33,588 bases of DNA from Opitutales bacterium (GTDB taxonomy: Bacteria; Verrucomicrobiota; Verrucomicrobiia; Opitutales; UBA953), in assembly GCA_017440935.1 (NCBI GenBank), contig JAFSAO010000008.1, forward strand, positions 1 through 33,588. Reading direction: 5' to 3'. The notes under the pieces were generated by a model. It ran no database searches. It had not been told where the DNA came from and saw nothing but the letters and a program-made list of their open reading frames with translations. The position numbers and the translations under genes are program-made. Every line of letters starts with the position of its first letter. Position 1 is the stretch's first letter. Positions 23,747 through 32,294 of the stretch are shown piece after piece.

Positions 23747-24202
23747 ATGTCTCAATCCCTACATAAAATCTACGTTCACATTGTTTTTCACATCAAAACG
23801 ACGAGCGTTCCCGTCAACGAATCCGATTTGCCATCCTTATTCGCTTATATCGGCGGCATTCTCAAAAAAATAAATTCCGTTCCTATTCAAATCGGCGGAA
23901 CGGAAAATCATATTCACATTTTATGCTCTCTACCTAAGACGATAACGTTAATCAAACTCGTTGAAGAAATTAAGCGAAACAGTAGCCGTTGGATTAAAAG
24001 GAAAAATCTGAACTACAAAAAATTTGCATGGCAAGGTGGATACGGAGCGTTTTCCGTAAGTGCGTCTCTCGTGAAAACAACCTTGGAATACATCAGAAGT
24101 CAGAAAGAACACCACAAAACACGAACGTTTCGTGACGAATTTTTGTTATTTTTGAAAAAATACGAAATTCCGCATAACGAGGCGTATTTGTTTTGCGATT
24201 AG
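23747..24202 (+). mobile_element. tnpA: IS200/IS605-type TnpA (Y1 HUH tyrosine transposase), REP-associated
   Basis: The 151-residue protein is a complete single-domain Y1 transposase that cuts and joins single-stranded DNA at hairpins. The HUH metal site is HIHIL (residues of about 57-61, in GGTENHIHILCSLP) and the catalytic tyrosine is in TLEYIRSQKEHH. Ends are normal, so the gene looks intact. Its codon use is clearly more AT-rich than its neighbours, a sign of recent transfer. It is bracketed by 37-bp direct repeats with REP hairpins (23664-23700 and 24207-24243) and preceded by a larger palindromic repeat. That arrangement fits either an IS200-type insertion or a RAYT serving local REPs. 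One copy of the iterated motif lies near its 5' end. Confidence 0.92.
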
Positions 24203-24206
24203 AGAA

Positions 24207-24243
24207 ATCAGAATTTCATTCGCCCTGTAAGGGCAAAAGAAAA
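24207..24243 (+). repeat. 37-bp direct repeat, right copy, with REP hairpin
   Basis: Identical to 23664-23700. It begins four bases after the transposase stop codon and runs into the terminator at 24242. Confidence 0.9.
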
Positions 24244-24279
24244 AAAACGTTCCCGCGAATGCTTCACGGGAACGTTTTT
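24242..24279. terminator. Bidirectional terminator built from an inverted pair of the iterated motif
   Basis: CGTTCCCG (24248-24255) and CGGGAACG (24267-24274) form the stem around an 11-base loop, flanked by AAAAAA and TTTTT. It separates the converging transposase and sucD transcripts. Paired uptake-type motifs acting as terminators are a hallmark of Neisseria and Haemophilus uptake sequences. Confidence 0.85.
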
Positions 24280-24282
24280 CTT

Positions 24283-24310
24283 TAAGCGTTAAGCTCTAAT
24301 CTTTAAGCTC
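24283..24310. repeat. Heptanucleotide repeat array TAAGnnn (four units)
   Basis: Units TAAGCGT, TAAGCTC, TAATCTT, TAAGCTC end three bases from the sucD stop codon (24313-24315). The array matches the style and placement of 861-888, at the end of another minus-strand gene. Confidence 0.6.
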
Positions 24311-24312
24311 TC

Positions 24313-25197
24313 TTACGCGTTCGGATTCCAAACGGAAAGAAGCGCTTCGGCGAGGTGCGACGGCGTTTCCGCGACGGCGATGCCTGCCGCTTGGAGCGCG
24401 CGAACCTTATCTTCTGCCGAGGTGCCCTTTCCGCCGACAACCGCGCCTGCGTGACCCATGCGGCGACCGGGAGGAGCCGTGCGACCCGCGATAAACGCCG
24501 CAACCGGTTTTTTGACATGTTCTTTGATGTATTCGGCAGCTTCGATTTCGGCAGTGCCGCCGATTTCGCCGATCATCAGAATCGCGTCCGTGTCCGGGTC
24601 TTCATTGAAGAGCTTGACAACGTCGAGGTGCGTGAGGCCCTGAATCGGGTCGCCACCGATACCGACGCAAGTCGATTGCCCGTAGCCGCGTTGCGTGAGC
24701 TGATACATGCCTTCGTAGGTCAGCGTTCCCGAGCGGGAAAGAATACCGACGCGACCCGGCTTGGCGATGTAGCCCGGCATAATACCGATATTGCATTCGC
24801 CCGGCGTCATGATACCGGGGCAATTCGGACCGATGAGGCGAACGCCCGGAGCCTGGCGAAGTTTTTCCTTCACGAGCGCCATATCGCGCACCGGAATCCC
24901 TTCGGTGATGCAGACGATGGTTTGAATGCCCGCGTCGATCGCTTCCATAATCCCTTCTGCCGCGAAAGGCGGCGGAACGAAGATGACGGACGTGTTCGCG
25001 CCTTCTTTTTCAACGGCTTCGCGGACCGTGTTGAAAACCGGAAGCGAATCGTTGAACTTCTGCCCGCCCTTACCCGGCGTTACCGCCGCGACGTAGTTCG
25101 TGCCGTAAGCAATGTTGTTGAGCGCGTGCTTGGATCCGGCTTTACCCGTGATGCCCTGCCCGACGACTCGCGTGTTCTTGTTGACGAGAATACTCAT
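24313..25197 (-). CDS. sucD: Succinyl-CoA synthetase alpha subunit
   Basis: SucD carries the phosphohistidine of succinyl-CoA synthetase, which couples succinyl-CoA cleavage to nucleotide triphosphate formation in the TCA cycle. The 294-residue protein has the CoA-binding N-terminal fold ([11 protein letters not shown]), [42 protein letters not shown] and [10 protein letters not shown]. The active-site histidine is His249 in [13 protein letters not shown]. Length is normal. It lies 23 bases downstream of sucC on the same strand, a standard two-gene operon. A bidirectional terminator (24242-24279) ends the transcript. Only one iterated motif copy lies in the gene. Confidence 0.98.
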   Translation of the reverse strand: MSILVNKNTRVVGQGITGKAGSKHALNNIAYGTNYVAAVTPGKGGQKFNDSLPVFNTVREAVEKEGANTSVIFVPPPFAAEGIMEAIDAGIQTIVCITEGIPVRDMALVKEKLRQAPGVRLIGPNCPGIMTPGECNIGIMPGYIAKPGRVGILSRSGTLTYEGMYQLTQRGYGQSTCVGIGGDPIQGLTHLDVVKLFNEDPDTDAILMIGEIGGTAEIEAAEYIKEHVKKPVAAFIAGRTAPPGRRMGHAGAVVGGKGTSAEDKVRALQAAGIAVAETPSHLAEALLSVWNPNA

Positions 25198-25220
25198 TGT
25201 CTAAATCTTTCTCTTAAAAA

Positions 25221-26423
25221 TTATTGATTCGCGGCAACGTAAGCGTTGACTTCGGCAACCGCCTTGCGCGCACCGTCGATAAGGCTGTCCGCCGGCGTGA
25301 TTTTCAGACCGCTTTCGGCGAGAACCTTCTTGCCTTCTTCGACCTGATTGCCTTCGAGGCGAACGATCAGCGGAACCTTGATTTCAACCGTCTTGGCGGC
25401 GGCAACAATACCTTCGGCAATCGTGAGGCAGCTCATGATGCCGCCGAAGATGTTGACGAGAATGCCCTTGACGTTCGGGTCCTGCGTGATGATGCGGAAC
25501 GCAGCCGTAACCTGTTCGACCGTAGCGGAACCGCCGACGTCGAGGAAGTTTGCGGGAGAACCGCCGCAGTGCTTAATGATGTCCATCGTGGACATGGCGA
25601 GCCCTGCGCCGTTGACGAGACACGCGATGGAGCCGTCGAGAGCGATGTAGTTGAGGTCATACTTGCGGGCTTCAACTTCCTTCGGGTCTTCTTCGGTGAT
25701 ATCGCGGAGCGCTTCGATTTCCGGATGACGGAACAGCGCGTTGTCGTCGAACGAAACTTTCGCGTCGAGCGCGATAACCTGACCGTCGTTTGTGGAAACC
25801 ATCGGGTTGACTTCGACGAGAGAGCAATCCTTCGCGGCGAAGAGTTTGTAAAGGTTCATCACGAGCTTTTTGAACTGCTTCGCTTCGTCGCCTTCAAAGC
25901 CGAGCGCGAACGCGAGTTCGCCCGCCTGATAAGCGCGCATGCCGATTGCCGGGTCGATCCAAACCTTGGCGATTTTTTCCGGCGTTTTTTCGGCAACTTC
26001 TTCAATGTTCATCCCGCCTTCCGTGGAAGCGATAACGACCGGCTTCGAGGTCGCGCGGTCGAGAAGGACGGCGAGGTAGTATTCGTGCTTAATCGAGGAA
26101 GCTTCGTTGAAATAAATCGTGCGCACGACGCGGCCTGCGGGACCGGTTTGCTTCGTAACGAGCGTGTTGCCGAGCATGGCTTTCGCCGCCGCAATCGCAT
26201 CTTCCTTCGTCTTCGTCACTTTGACGCCGCCCTGATAGCCGTCCGTAAACGTGCCTTTGCCGCGCCCGCCCGCATGAATCTGGGACTTGACGACGTAAAC
26301 TCCGCCCGGAATCTGGTCGATCGCCGCAGCGAATTCTTCTTCTTTTTGACAAGCAACACCTGCGGGAACGGGAATGCCGAATTCCGCAAAAAGCTGCTTA
26401 GCTTGGTATTCGTGGATATTCAT
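25221..26423 (-). CDS. sucC: Succinyl-CoA synthetase beta subunit
   Basis: SucC binds the nucleotide and forms the heterotetramer with SucD. The 400-residue protein opens [20 protein letters not shown], followed by the ATP-grasp domain ([36 protein letters not shown] with metal-binding Glu/Asn, [20 protein letters not shown]). The C-terminal ligase-CoA part has [32 protein letters not shown] and [13 protein letters not shown]. Motifs and length are typical. It is the first gene of the sucCD pair. No Shine-Dalgarno precedes the ATG (ACTCAGTTATTTT-type AT/pyrimidine-rich leader). Confidence 0.98.
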   Translation of the reverse strand: MNIHEYQAKQLFAEFGIPVPAGVACQKEEEFAAAIDQIPGGVYVVKSQIHAGGRGKGTFTDGYQGGVKVTKTKEDAIAAAKAMLGNTLVTKQTGPAGRVVRTIYFNEASSIKHEYYLAVLLDRATSKPVVIASTEGGMNIEEVAEKTPEKIAKVWIDPAIGMRAYQAGELAFALGFEGDEAKQFKKLVMNLYKLFAAKDCSLVEVNPMVSTNDGQVIALDAKVSFDDNALFRHPEIEALRDITEEDPKEVEARKYDLNYIALDGSIACLVNGAGLAMSTMDIIKHCGGSPANFLDVGGSATVEQVTAAFRIITQDPNVKGILVNIFGGIMSCLTIAEGIVAAAKTVEIKVPLIVRLEGNQVEEGKKVLAESGLKITPADSLIDGARKAVAEVNAYVAANQ

Positions 26424-26574
26424 AAAATAACTGAGGATGGATAGTAATTCAGACGAACACGTCGAAAACGGGTGTTCCCGTGTAAACGGTTCGTTTTTTT
26501 ATTGTTGCGCTCTTCCATGTTTTTCGCAAGGACGAAAATTGAAATTTAGCGCACTCAAGCGCTTATGCTAATTT
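26424..26574. other. Intergenic region upstream of sucC with a cruciform at its far end
   Basis: This stretch must hold the sucCD promoter and any terminator for the EamA gene. At 26534-26576 nested inverted repeats form GAAAATT (26534-26540)/AATTTTC (26570-26576) and AGCGC (26548-26552)/GCGCT (26559-26563), overlapping the EamA stop. Near 26470, ACGGG-TGTT-CCCGT is another small hairpin. No clear U-run or -10/-35 pair was seen. Confidence 0.45.
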
Positions 26575-27471
26575 TCAGCGTCTCCTGCTTTTCGTAACCA
26601 TATAAACACCGACAAAGACGATTCCGGCGGCGAGAAGTTTCGACCAGGAAAATTCGTCCTGCGCGACGATGATGGCAAGCGCGCACGCGACAATCGGCTG
26701 GACGTAGTTATACATACTCGCCGTCGTCGGGCGAATATAACGCACGGCCATCGGAATCAGCATATAGGCGAGAAACGTGGCACCGACCAAAACATACGCC
26801 ATCGCGGCAAACGTTTCCCAGTCCGGCGGCGCCAAAAACATCCCGCCGGGTCTCAGCATCGCGGGAACAGTCAGCGGCAAAACTTCCAGTACGGCGAAGA
26901 GGAACATCCACTTCATCATCGTTACCGCCTGATATTTGACGGACAGCGGTTTGGAAAACACGAAATAGACGGCATAGATAAAGCTGCTCCCGAAAATGCA
27001 CAGATTTCCCGCCAAACTCGACGCAGAATCGCCTCCCGCTGCACCCGAAAGCAAAACGAGCCAAACCGCTCCCGCCGCCCCGGTAAACACGCCTGCCGCC
27101 TTCAGCCAAGTAATCGGCTCGCGCAAAATAAACGCGGCAAGCAGCATTACGATAATCGGCGTTCCCGTGGTAATGACCGACGCGTCAATCGGAGACGTCA
27201 TACTCAGTCCCCAGATAAATAGTGTCTGATTTCCCGCTACGCCGCACAGGGAACAAAGAAAAAGCACTCCGATTTCTTTTAACGAAAGTTTTTCACGCGG
27301 CAAAAAAAACGAAATTCCCCAAAACAGCACGCACGCAGCAACCATGCGTGCCAGCGTGTGAAATTCCGGCGTAAGACGTTCGGCAAGCAGCCATTTCGAA
27401 ACCGCGTAATTGATTCCGAAAATCAGGTTTGCCGTAAAAATCAGCAAATGCCCTTTTACGCGCTCGGACAT
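26575..27471 (-). CDS. EamA-family (drug/metabolite transporter superfamily) permease
   Basis: A 298-residue inner-membrane protein with ten predicted membrane helices in two EamA repeats (about residues 8-140 and 160-295). Typical segments are NLIFGINYAVSKWLLAERLT, SMTSPIDASVITTGTPIIVM, LREPITWLKAAGVFTGAAGA, and in the second half LVGATFLAYMLIPMAVRYIR, ASMYNYVQPIVACALAIIVA. EamA proteins export or import small metabolites such as amino acids and nucleotide derivatives; the substrate cannot be told. It ends about 150 bases before sucC. The bases before the start are C/T-rich (CCTCTTTTCTTTCG) with no Shine-Dalgarno. It lies 33 bases after the nitroreductase gene, probably as one unit. Confidence 0.94.
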   Translation of the reverse strand: MSERVKGHLLIFTANLIFGINYAVSKWLLAERLTPEFHTLARMVAACVLFWGISFFLPREKLSLKEIGVLFLCSLCGVAGNQTLFIWGLSMTSPIDASVITTGTPIIVMLLAAFILREPITWLKAAGVFTGAAGAVWLVLLSGAAGGDSASSLAGNLCIFGSSFIYAVYFVFSKPLSVKYQAVTMMKWMFLFAVLEVLPLTVPAMLRPGGMFLAPPDWETFAAMAYVLVGATFLAYMLIPMAVRYIRPTTASMYNYVQPIVACALAIIVAQDEFSWSKLLAAGIVFVGVYMVTKSRRR

Positions 27472-27504
27472 CGAAAGAAAAGAGGTTGTCGAAAAGTCCG
27501 AAAA

Positions 27505-28023
27505 TTACCACTTCCCGTAGTGGATTTTTTCCGGTTTCCACTTATCTTTCGGTTTTTCTCCGGCGGCGGGATCGGGATAACCGATTGCCAAAATCGCCAT
27601 CGGAATAATCTTTTCGGGAATTCCGAGGAATTTTGCCGCGGCAGCCGCACGTTCCTCGCGCGGATAAAGCCCGCACCAGCACGCACCGAGCCCCAACGCG
27701 TGCGCAGCAAGCAAAGCGTTTTGCGTTGCCGCAGAGCAATCCTGTTGCCAGTAAAATCCGTAATCTTCCGCGGGATCGCCGCAGACGACAATCGCCGCCT
27801 GTGCCTGCGCCAACATTCGCGCATTCGGCAAAAATTCGACCATCGCATCAAGTGCCGTGCGCTCCGTGATAACCACATATTGCCACATCTGGCGATTGCA
27901 GGCAGACGGCGCACACATCGCCGCCCGGCAAATCGTTTCAAGATCGTTCGCCGCAACCGGTTTGTTCAAAAAATGCCGCACCGTGTGGCGCGTAAAAATC
28001 ACTTTCAACGCTTCGTTGTCCAT
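27505..28023 (-). CDS. Nitroreductase-family flavoprotein
   Basis: The ATG at 28023 gives 172 residues (MDNEALKVIFTRHTVRHFLN); an in-frame start at 28071 adds 16 residues unlike the family. The nitroreductase fold has the FMN-contacting FTRHTVRHF near the N-terminus, AAMCAPSACNRQMWQYVVIT, DCSAATQNALLAAHALGLGA and AILAIGYPD near the C-terminus. Members reduce nitro compounds, quinones or flavins with NAD(P)H; the substrate is unknown. The EamA permease gene follows 33 bases downstream, and the O-antigen ligase-like gene ends 51 bases upstream, all on the same strand. Confidence 0.93.
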   Translation of the reverse strand: MDNEALKVIFTRHTVRHFLNKPVAANDLETICRAAMCAPSACNRQMWQYVVITERTALDAMVEFLPNARMLAQAQAAIVVCGDPAEDYGFYWQQDCSAATQNALLAAHALGLGACWCGLYPREERAAAAAKFLGIPEKIIPMAILAIGYPDPAAGEKPKDKWKPEKIHYGKW

Positions 28024-28074
28024 GCCTCGGATTCTACGCCTCGCGTTCCCGCAAATGCGAATAAAAAACAAAAT

Positions 28075-29565
28075 TTAAGAACGGGAAACGCCTTCTTCCG
28101 GAATCCGCTTCAGGCTCCACTTCACGCCTACGGCAAGCACGGCGAGCATTTGCAACAAAGCGGGATTGTAGCTCACGAAATCCATTGTCGAGTGTGCCGC
28201 AAAAAACAAAATTCCGCACAACAACGCAACGGTTTGCCCTCGCCAACGCCGGGCATTTTTTAGGGCGAAAACGACAAAACACAGCGTTCCCGCAAAGAAA
28301 ATTCCTGCGCCGATACGTCCCCACTCCGCCAGCATTTGCAACGGATCACAATGCGCATACTCCGTCCGCGTTTTCAAAAAGCCTTTTTTGTTTAAAAATT
28401 CCGGCATTTGCGCCTGAAACGACGGAGCGATCCAACGGTAAGAGCCGGCGCCCCAGCCCAGCCACGTGCGCATTTCGCTACGCTCAATCATTTGCCGGGT
28501 CAAATCGCGAAGCGGAGCACGGTCGTCAATTTCCTCCTGCTTCATCATTTCAAACTTCGTTTCGACTTTTTTCCACGTCGAATCCATGTCCGCCGTAGCA
28601 AACCAAACCGCCGCAAGTCCGAGAATCATCGTGCTCACGAACGCCGCCGCAATCCACGTTGTCCGGCGCATCAGTCCGGAGGTCAAAACCAACACGGGAA
28701 CGACCAGAAGCCACGCTGCGCTTTCCGCGATTCCCGCAAAACTCGCCGTGCACAGCCCGGCAATCCACAAAAACAGCGCGAACACGGCAAGCAAGACGTG
28801 AGAACCGCTTTTTTTGAATTTTTTCGTGTTGCTCCGCCACGTCGCCAACGCCAGCGCAACGGTCAACGCCAAACTTTGCACAAAAAACTCTCCTGCATGG
28901 TTTTTGTAGGAAAATACGCCGAAGAAACTGCCCACGCCGGTTTTGTAGCCGAGGTATTCTTTCGTCACATCATTCGACCAGCGCAGAAGGCAAAACACAG
29001 CGAGCAAAACCGCGTTCAGCACGAGCGCCCAAATCAGCCACGTCCGAACGCGACGGGAACGCAATCCGCACCAGAGCGTGCAAAGCACGAGCCAAGCACT
29101 CCCGAAAACGCAAATTTGCCGGAGCGCGTTCATTCCGAGCCGACTGTCCAATCCGAACGGCGCAACAATTCCGTTCGGCAACCATGTCACGCAATCCTCA
29201 AAATAACCGATATGCCACCAACCTTTTTCCGGAAGAAAAACCTCAAGTCCCGGATTGAAATGCTGGCAAAGCATGATCGCCGCCAGCGCCACACCGAACC
29301 AAAATCCCGGAAAACGCAAAAGCCGCCGACGGTTGTCCTGACCGATTTCCCGAGAACCGTCCCGAAACGGAAGCGGAATCAGCGCGGACAAAAATGCCGT
29401 TCCCGCCAGCGCAACGGAAATAATCGACGGCATCGCCGCCATGCCGGAAACGTTCCACAGCGTCGAAATAATTGTTGCCGCAACAAGCACACCGACAATA
29501 CGTTCCCGCATCGGCGGCAAATTCGCCCGCCACTCGGCAAGGCATCCTGGAGCCGGAAATTGCAT
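28075..29565 (-). CDS. O-antigen ligase-like (WaaL/Wzy family) membrane protein
   Basis: A 496-residue multi-pass membrane protein (ATG at 29565; a TTG at 29574 is in frame). It has about a dozen hydrophobic segments and the large periplasmic loop of the O-antigen ligase family near residues 330-430: LRDLTRQMIERSEMRTWLGW, GAGSYRWIAPSFQAQM, and EYAHCDPLQMLAEWGRIGAG, matching the G-x-G-S-F ... H-N/D-xx-L-x-E-x-G pattern. Members join O-antigen to lipid A-core (WaaL) or polymerise repeat units (Wzy), or ligate other glycans; sequence alone does not decide. It lies between kdsD and the nitroreductase gene, on the strand of the Kdo genes, consistent with an LPS role. A heptad array lies upstream. 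Confidence 0.88.
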   Translation of the reverse strand: MQFPAPGCLAEWRANLPPMRERIVGVLVAATIISTLWNVSGMAAMPSIISVALAGTAFLSALIPLPFRDGSREIGQDNRRRLLRFPGFWFGVALAAIMLCQHFNPGLEVFLPEKGWWHIGYFEDCVTWLPNGIVAPFGLDSRLGMNALRQICVFGSAWLVLCTLWCGLRSRRVRTWLIWALVLNAVLLAVFCLLRWSNDVTKEYLGYKTGVGSFFGVFSYKNHAGEFFVQSLALTVALALATWRSNTKKFKKSGSHVLLAVFALFLWIAGLCTASFAGIAESAAWLLVVPVLVLTSGLMRRTTWIAAAFVSTMILGLAAVWFATADMDSTWKKVETKFEMMKQEEIDDRAPLRDLTRQMIERSEMRTWLGWGAGSYRWIAPSFQAQMPEFLNKKGFLKTRTEYAHCDPLQMLAEWGRIGAGIFFAGTLCFVVFALKNARRWRGQTVALLCGILFFAAHSTMDFVSYNPALLQMLAVLAVGVKWSLKRIPEEGVSRS

Positions 29566-29588
29566 AGCGGGCAATTAGAACAAAAAAA

Positions 29589-29654
29589 TTAGGAATTAGA
29601 AATTAGAAATTAGTATCCTTTCTAACTTCTAACCCCTAACTCCTAATTTCTATT
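29589..29654. repeat. Heptanucleotide repeat array between kdsD and the O-antigen ligase-like gene
   Basis: TTAGGAA, TTAGAAA, TTAGAAA, TTAGTAT run from 29589 to 29616, then TTCTAAC, TTCTAAC, CCCTAAC, TCCTAAT, TTCTATT from 29620 to 29654. The two halves are inverted and can form an imperfect hairpin, like the array at 15790-15880. Confidence 0.75.
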
Positions 29655-29663
29655 TCTTTTCAA

Positions 29664-30647
29664 CTAAACCAAGCCTGCCTGGTAAATGTCGTGAATGCGA
29701 ATGAGCCCGGCGATTTTTCCGCCCGGCGTATCCAAAACCGGAAGCACGGAAATCTGCGAAGGACGATCTTCCATCACGCGTGCGGCATCGCCGAGCGACA
29801 TCGTTTCAAAAGCGCAAACCGGCTTTGCCGTCATCAAATCTTTCGCGGGAACATCGGAAATATTATCGTATTTATGAAGCGCGCGGCGCAAATCGCCGTC
29901 GGTAATAATTCCGAGCAGTTCGCCCTCGCCCTCCGCGACAAGTGCCGCGCCATACGGGAACGCCGTCATCGCGACAACGGTGTCGCGCAATGAAGCGTCT
30001 GCGGGAACGACGGCGACCTTTCCGAGCGGGTGCATCACATCTTTTACCGTCAGAAGCAAATTGCGCCCGAGCTGACCCGCCGGATGGAATTGGGCAAAAT
30101 CTTTTTCCCCGAAATGGCGTTTGTGCATGAGCGCGGCGGCGAGCGCATCGCCCATTGCAAGCTGAAGCGTTGTACTCGTCGTCGGAACGATTCCGATCGG
30201 GTCTGCTTCGGTTTTTACGCCGATATCGAGAACGACATCCGCTTTTTCCGCGAGCGGAGAATTTTTGTTCGCGACAATCGCAATGATTTTCGAGCCCATT
30301 TTTTTCAGGCTCGGGAGCAAGCGGACGACTTCAGATGTCGTCCCGCTTTTGGAAATCAGAATAATGGGATCGCCCGGCTGACAAATGCCGAGGTCTCCGT
30401 GAACCGCGTCCGCGCTGTGAAGGAAAATCGCCGGCGTTCCCGTGGAACACATCGTCGCCGCGATTTTTTGCCCGATGAGCCCGGATTTTCCCACGCCGGA
30501 AATTACGACTTTGCGTTCCGCCGCGAAAAGAATTTCCACCGCTTTGGCGAAATTTTCGTCCAACCCGCTCTGCATGACGCGAAGCGCATCCGCTTCCGCA
30601 CCGAGAACGTGTTTTCCTGCCTCAATAATTTGTTCGTTTGTCATCAT
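29664..30647 (-). CDS. kdsD: D-arabinose 5-phosphate isomerase (KdsD/KpsF type)
   Basis: KdsD converts ribulose 5-phosphate to arabinose 5-phosphate, the first committed step toward Kdo of lipopolysaccharide. From the ATG at 30647 it has 327 residues (MMTNEQIIEAGKHVLG), the standard length; the 359-residue alternative adds an Arg-rich leader overlapping kdsB. The SIS domain spans about residues 35-175 (VVISGVGKSGLIGQKIAATM, LHSADAVHGDLG, ISKSGTTSEVVRLLP). Two CBS domains follow (about 200-325: DVMHPLGKVAVVPADASLRD and LGIITDGDLRRAL). It lies 22 bases downstream of kdsB on the same strand, so the two Kdo steps are cotranscribed. Its substrate is the product of rpe. Confidence 0.97.
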   Translation of the reverse strand: MMTNEQIIEAGKHVLGAEADALRVMQSGLDENFAKAVEILFAAERKVVISGVGKSGLIGQKIAATMCSTGTPAIFLHSADAVHGDLGICQPGDPIILISKSGTTSEVVRLLPSLKKMGSKIIAIVANKNSPLAEKADVVLDIGVKTEADPIGIVPTTSTTLQLAMGDALAAALMHKRHFGEKDFAQFHPAGQLGRNLLLTVKDVMHPLGKVAVVPADASLRDTVVAMTAFPYGAALVAEGEGELLGIITDGDLRRALHKYDNISDVPAKDLMTAKPVCAFETMSLGDAARVMEDRPSQISVLPVLDTPGGKIAGLIRIHDIYQAGLV

Positions 30648-30669
30648 AACTTGCGTTTCCGTATGCCCG

Positions 30670-31425
30670 TCAGTTAAAGAGTTTTCGTGCGTTTTCAAGG
30701 TCTTCCGCCGTATCGATCGCGACGGGATGGTAATCCGTTTCAATCGTTTGGAAGCTCATGCCGCGATCGATGAAACGAAGTTGTTCGAGGGATTCTACGG
30801 TTTCAAGCACGGTAACGGGCATCGTCGGGTGCGCTTCGAGCGTTGAACGCGCGTAGCCGTAAACGCCGATGTGCGACCACCAAGTGTTTTTTTCGCTCGC
30901 GATCCAATCTTCCACGGGAACGCCGCGCAGATACGGCACCGCCGAACGCGAAAAATAAATCGCACGACCGTCGCTTCCGAGGACAACTTTTACGACGTTC
31001 GGGTTTTGCAGCTTCGCAGGATCGGTGATTTTCGCCACCGCCGTGACGAGTTCACAGCGCGTTTCCGCGTAGCGGTCGACGAGGGCATCGAGCATATCCG
31101 TATCGACAAACGGTTCGTCTCCCTGCACATTCAGGAAAAACTCGCCCGGAAGTTGCGCCAGCACGGACGAAAGGCGTTCCGTTCCCGAACGACATTCCGG
31201 CGAAGTCATAATCACTTCCGCGCCGAACGCCGTTGCCGCAGAACGCACTTCTTCCGTGTCGGCAAGAATCACGACACGCGCCGCGTTCTTCATTTTGCAA
31301 ACGCGTTCCCAAACGTGTTGGACGACGGGTTTTCCGCCGAGGTCGAGGAGAACTTTCCCCGGAAGGCGCGTCGAGCCGAGACGCGCAGGAATAGCAACGG
31401 TAGCTTTAACAGAGGTATTGCACAT
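30670..31425 (-). CDS. kdsB: CMP-Kdo synthetase (3-deoxy-manno-octulosonate cytidylyltransferase)
   Basis: KdsB activates Kdo with CTP to CMP-Kdo for lipid A-core synthesis. The 251-residue protein has the nucleotidyltransferase opening AIPARLGSTRLPGKVLLDLG, then ADTEEVRSAATAFGAEVIMT, CRSGTERLSSVL, FLNVQGDEPFVD with the metal-binding Asp, IYFSRSAVPYLR, HIGVYGYARSTL, and LEQLRFIDRGMSFQTIETDY. Length is normal. It leads the kdsB-kdsD pair and is divergent from tsaB. The leader is C/T-rich (AAATCCTCTTTCGTC) without a Shine-Dalgarno sequence. Confidence 0.97.
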   Translation of the reverse strand: MCNTSVKATVAIPARLGSTRLPGKVLLDLGGKPVVQHVWERVCKMKNAARVVILADTEEVRSAATAFGAEVIMTSPECRSGTERLSSVLAQLPGEFFLNVQGDEPFVDTDMLDALVDRYAETRCELVTAVAKITDPAKLQNPNVVKVVLGSDGRAIYFSRSAVPYLRGVPVEDWIASEKNTWWSHIGVYGYARSTLEAHPTMPVTVLETVESLEQLRFIDRGMSFQTIETDYHPVAIDTAEDLENARKLFN

Positions 31426-31458
31426 GACGAAAGAGGATTTTACTCACTTACGCATAAA

Positions 31459-31494
31459 GCTTCAAGGATTGAAATAAAATTTGCGGCTTGAAGC
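31459..31494. promoter_or_regulatory. Inverted repeat between divergent kdsB and tsaB (possible operator)
   Basis: GCTTCAAG (31459-31466) and CTTGAAGC (31487-31494) are perfect 8-bp inverted copies 20 bases apart, roughly two helical turns. The right arm overlaps a smaller hairpin (CGGCT-TGA-AGCCG, 31484-31496). The spacer is AT-rich (GATTGAAATAAAATTTG). No known regulator is identified. Confidence 0.35.
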
Positions 31495-31524
31495 CGAAAG
31501 CTCGGAGTTTTTCAATGTTGCGCC

Positions 31525-32223
31525 GTGAATCCGGAAAATTTTTTGCTGATTGATGCCTCGTCGCCGATTTCCGTTTGTGCGGGAATTTTTGGCGAAAACG
31601 CACATACATGGATCCGGTTTTCGGAAGAAAAATCCGCCGCACTCGAAGGCGTTTTTTCCGCAACGCAAAAAATCTGCGACGCCGACGTTCCCGCAGACGT
31701 TTCCGGATTTCTGTTTTGCGAGGGACCGGGTTCCATTCTCGGGATTCGGATTGCCGCCGCCGCCATTCGCGCCCGCCTCGCGCTCGATTGTGCGAGGCGG
31801 GCAACCGCGCGTCCCGTCTTCGCCTACCAAAGCCTGCATCTGGCGGCGCACCTGATTTTGCGCGCTTTCCCTCAGGAGAAAAACTTCGTTGTTATCGCGG
31901 AATCTCGCATGAACGCATGGAACATATTGCGAGTCGAAAACGGCGTTCCCGCAGAAAATTTTTCCGAAATCAAAACGGCGGAAACTCCGGTGCTCGCTAC
32001 CGAAAAAATTTTCGTTCTGCCGCATCGCCGCACGCTCCCGACGCCGCTTGAAAACGCCGCTCCCTGCCCCGTTTTTGAAATGCTCAAAAACGATCCCGCT
32101 GTCTTCGCCGACGTTCCCGAGCTCCTGCACGATTGCGGGAACGCGCCCGATGCCATAAACACTTCCGATGTCAATTCCTACGCGCGTTGGACGCCCGAAC
32201 GTCATCGGGGAGCCGAAAATTGA
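31525..32223 (+). CDS. tsaB: TsaB-like protein of tRNA t6A synthesis
   Basis: TsaB (YeaZ) is the ASKHA-fold partner of TsaD in making threonylcarbamoyl-adenosine 37 on ANN-decoding tRNAs. The 232-residue protein starts at a GTG at 31525 (MNPENFLLIDASSPISVCAG). The landmark is FCEGPGSILGIRIAAAAIRA, the degenerate form of the GPGSFTGLRIG motif, followed by ATARPVFAYQSLHLAAHLI and a variable C-terminal half (ESRMNAWNILRVENG). Length fits the family. Sequence is divergent in the C-terminal half, as is usual for TsaB. It precedes alr on the same strand by 71 bases and is divergent from kdsB. The start codon is not certain; no Shine-Dalgarno supports it. Confidence 0.85.
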   Translation: MNPENFLLIDASSPISVCAGIFGENAHTWIRFSEEKSAALEGVFSATQKICDADVPADVSGFLFCEGPGSILGIRIAAAAIRARLALDCARRATARPVFAYQSLHLAAHLILRAFPQEKNFVVIAESRMNAWNILRVENGVPAENFSEIKTAETPVLATEKIFVLPHRRTLPTPLENAAPCPVFEMLKNDPAVFADVPELLHDCGNAPDAINTSDVNSYARWTPERHRGAEN

Positions 32224-32256
32224 TAGCTTCCGGCGCTATCTGCAACCGTGCTCTTT

Positions 32257-32277
32257 TTCTAATTCCTAATTTCTGTT
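32257..32277. repeat. Short heptanucleotide repeat array before alr
   Basis: TTCTAAT, TCCTAAT, TTCTGTT are three consecutive heptads 18 bases before the alr start codon, matching the arrays at 15838-15880 and 29620-29654. A small inverted repeat (GATAGC at 32222-32227, GCTATC at 32235-32240) overlaps the end of tsaB. Confidence 0.5.
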
Positions 32278-32294
32278 TTTTTTTATTTCCCTCA

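Noticed and set aside
25224..26444. A 406-codon plus-strand frame opposite sucC
   Set aside because: Mirror of sucC codon use. The sense strand has complete catalytic motifs.
28408..29592. A 394-codon plus-strand frame opposite the O-antigen ligase-like gene
   Set aside because: Arg/Pro-rich shadow frame; the minus strand encodes a clear polytopic membrane protein.
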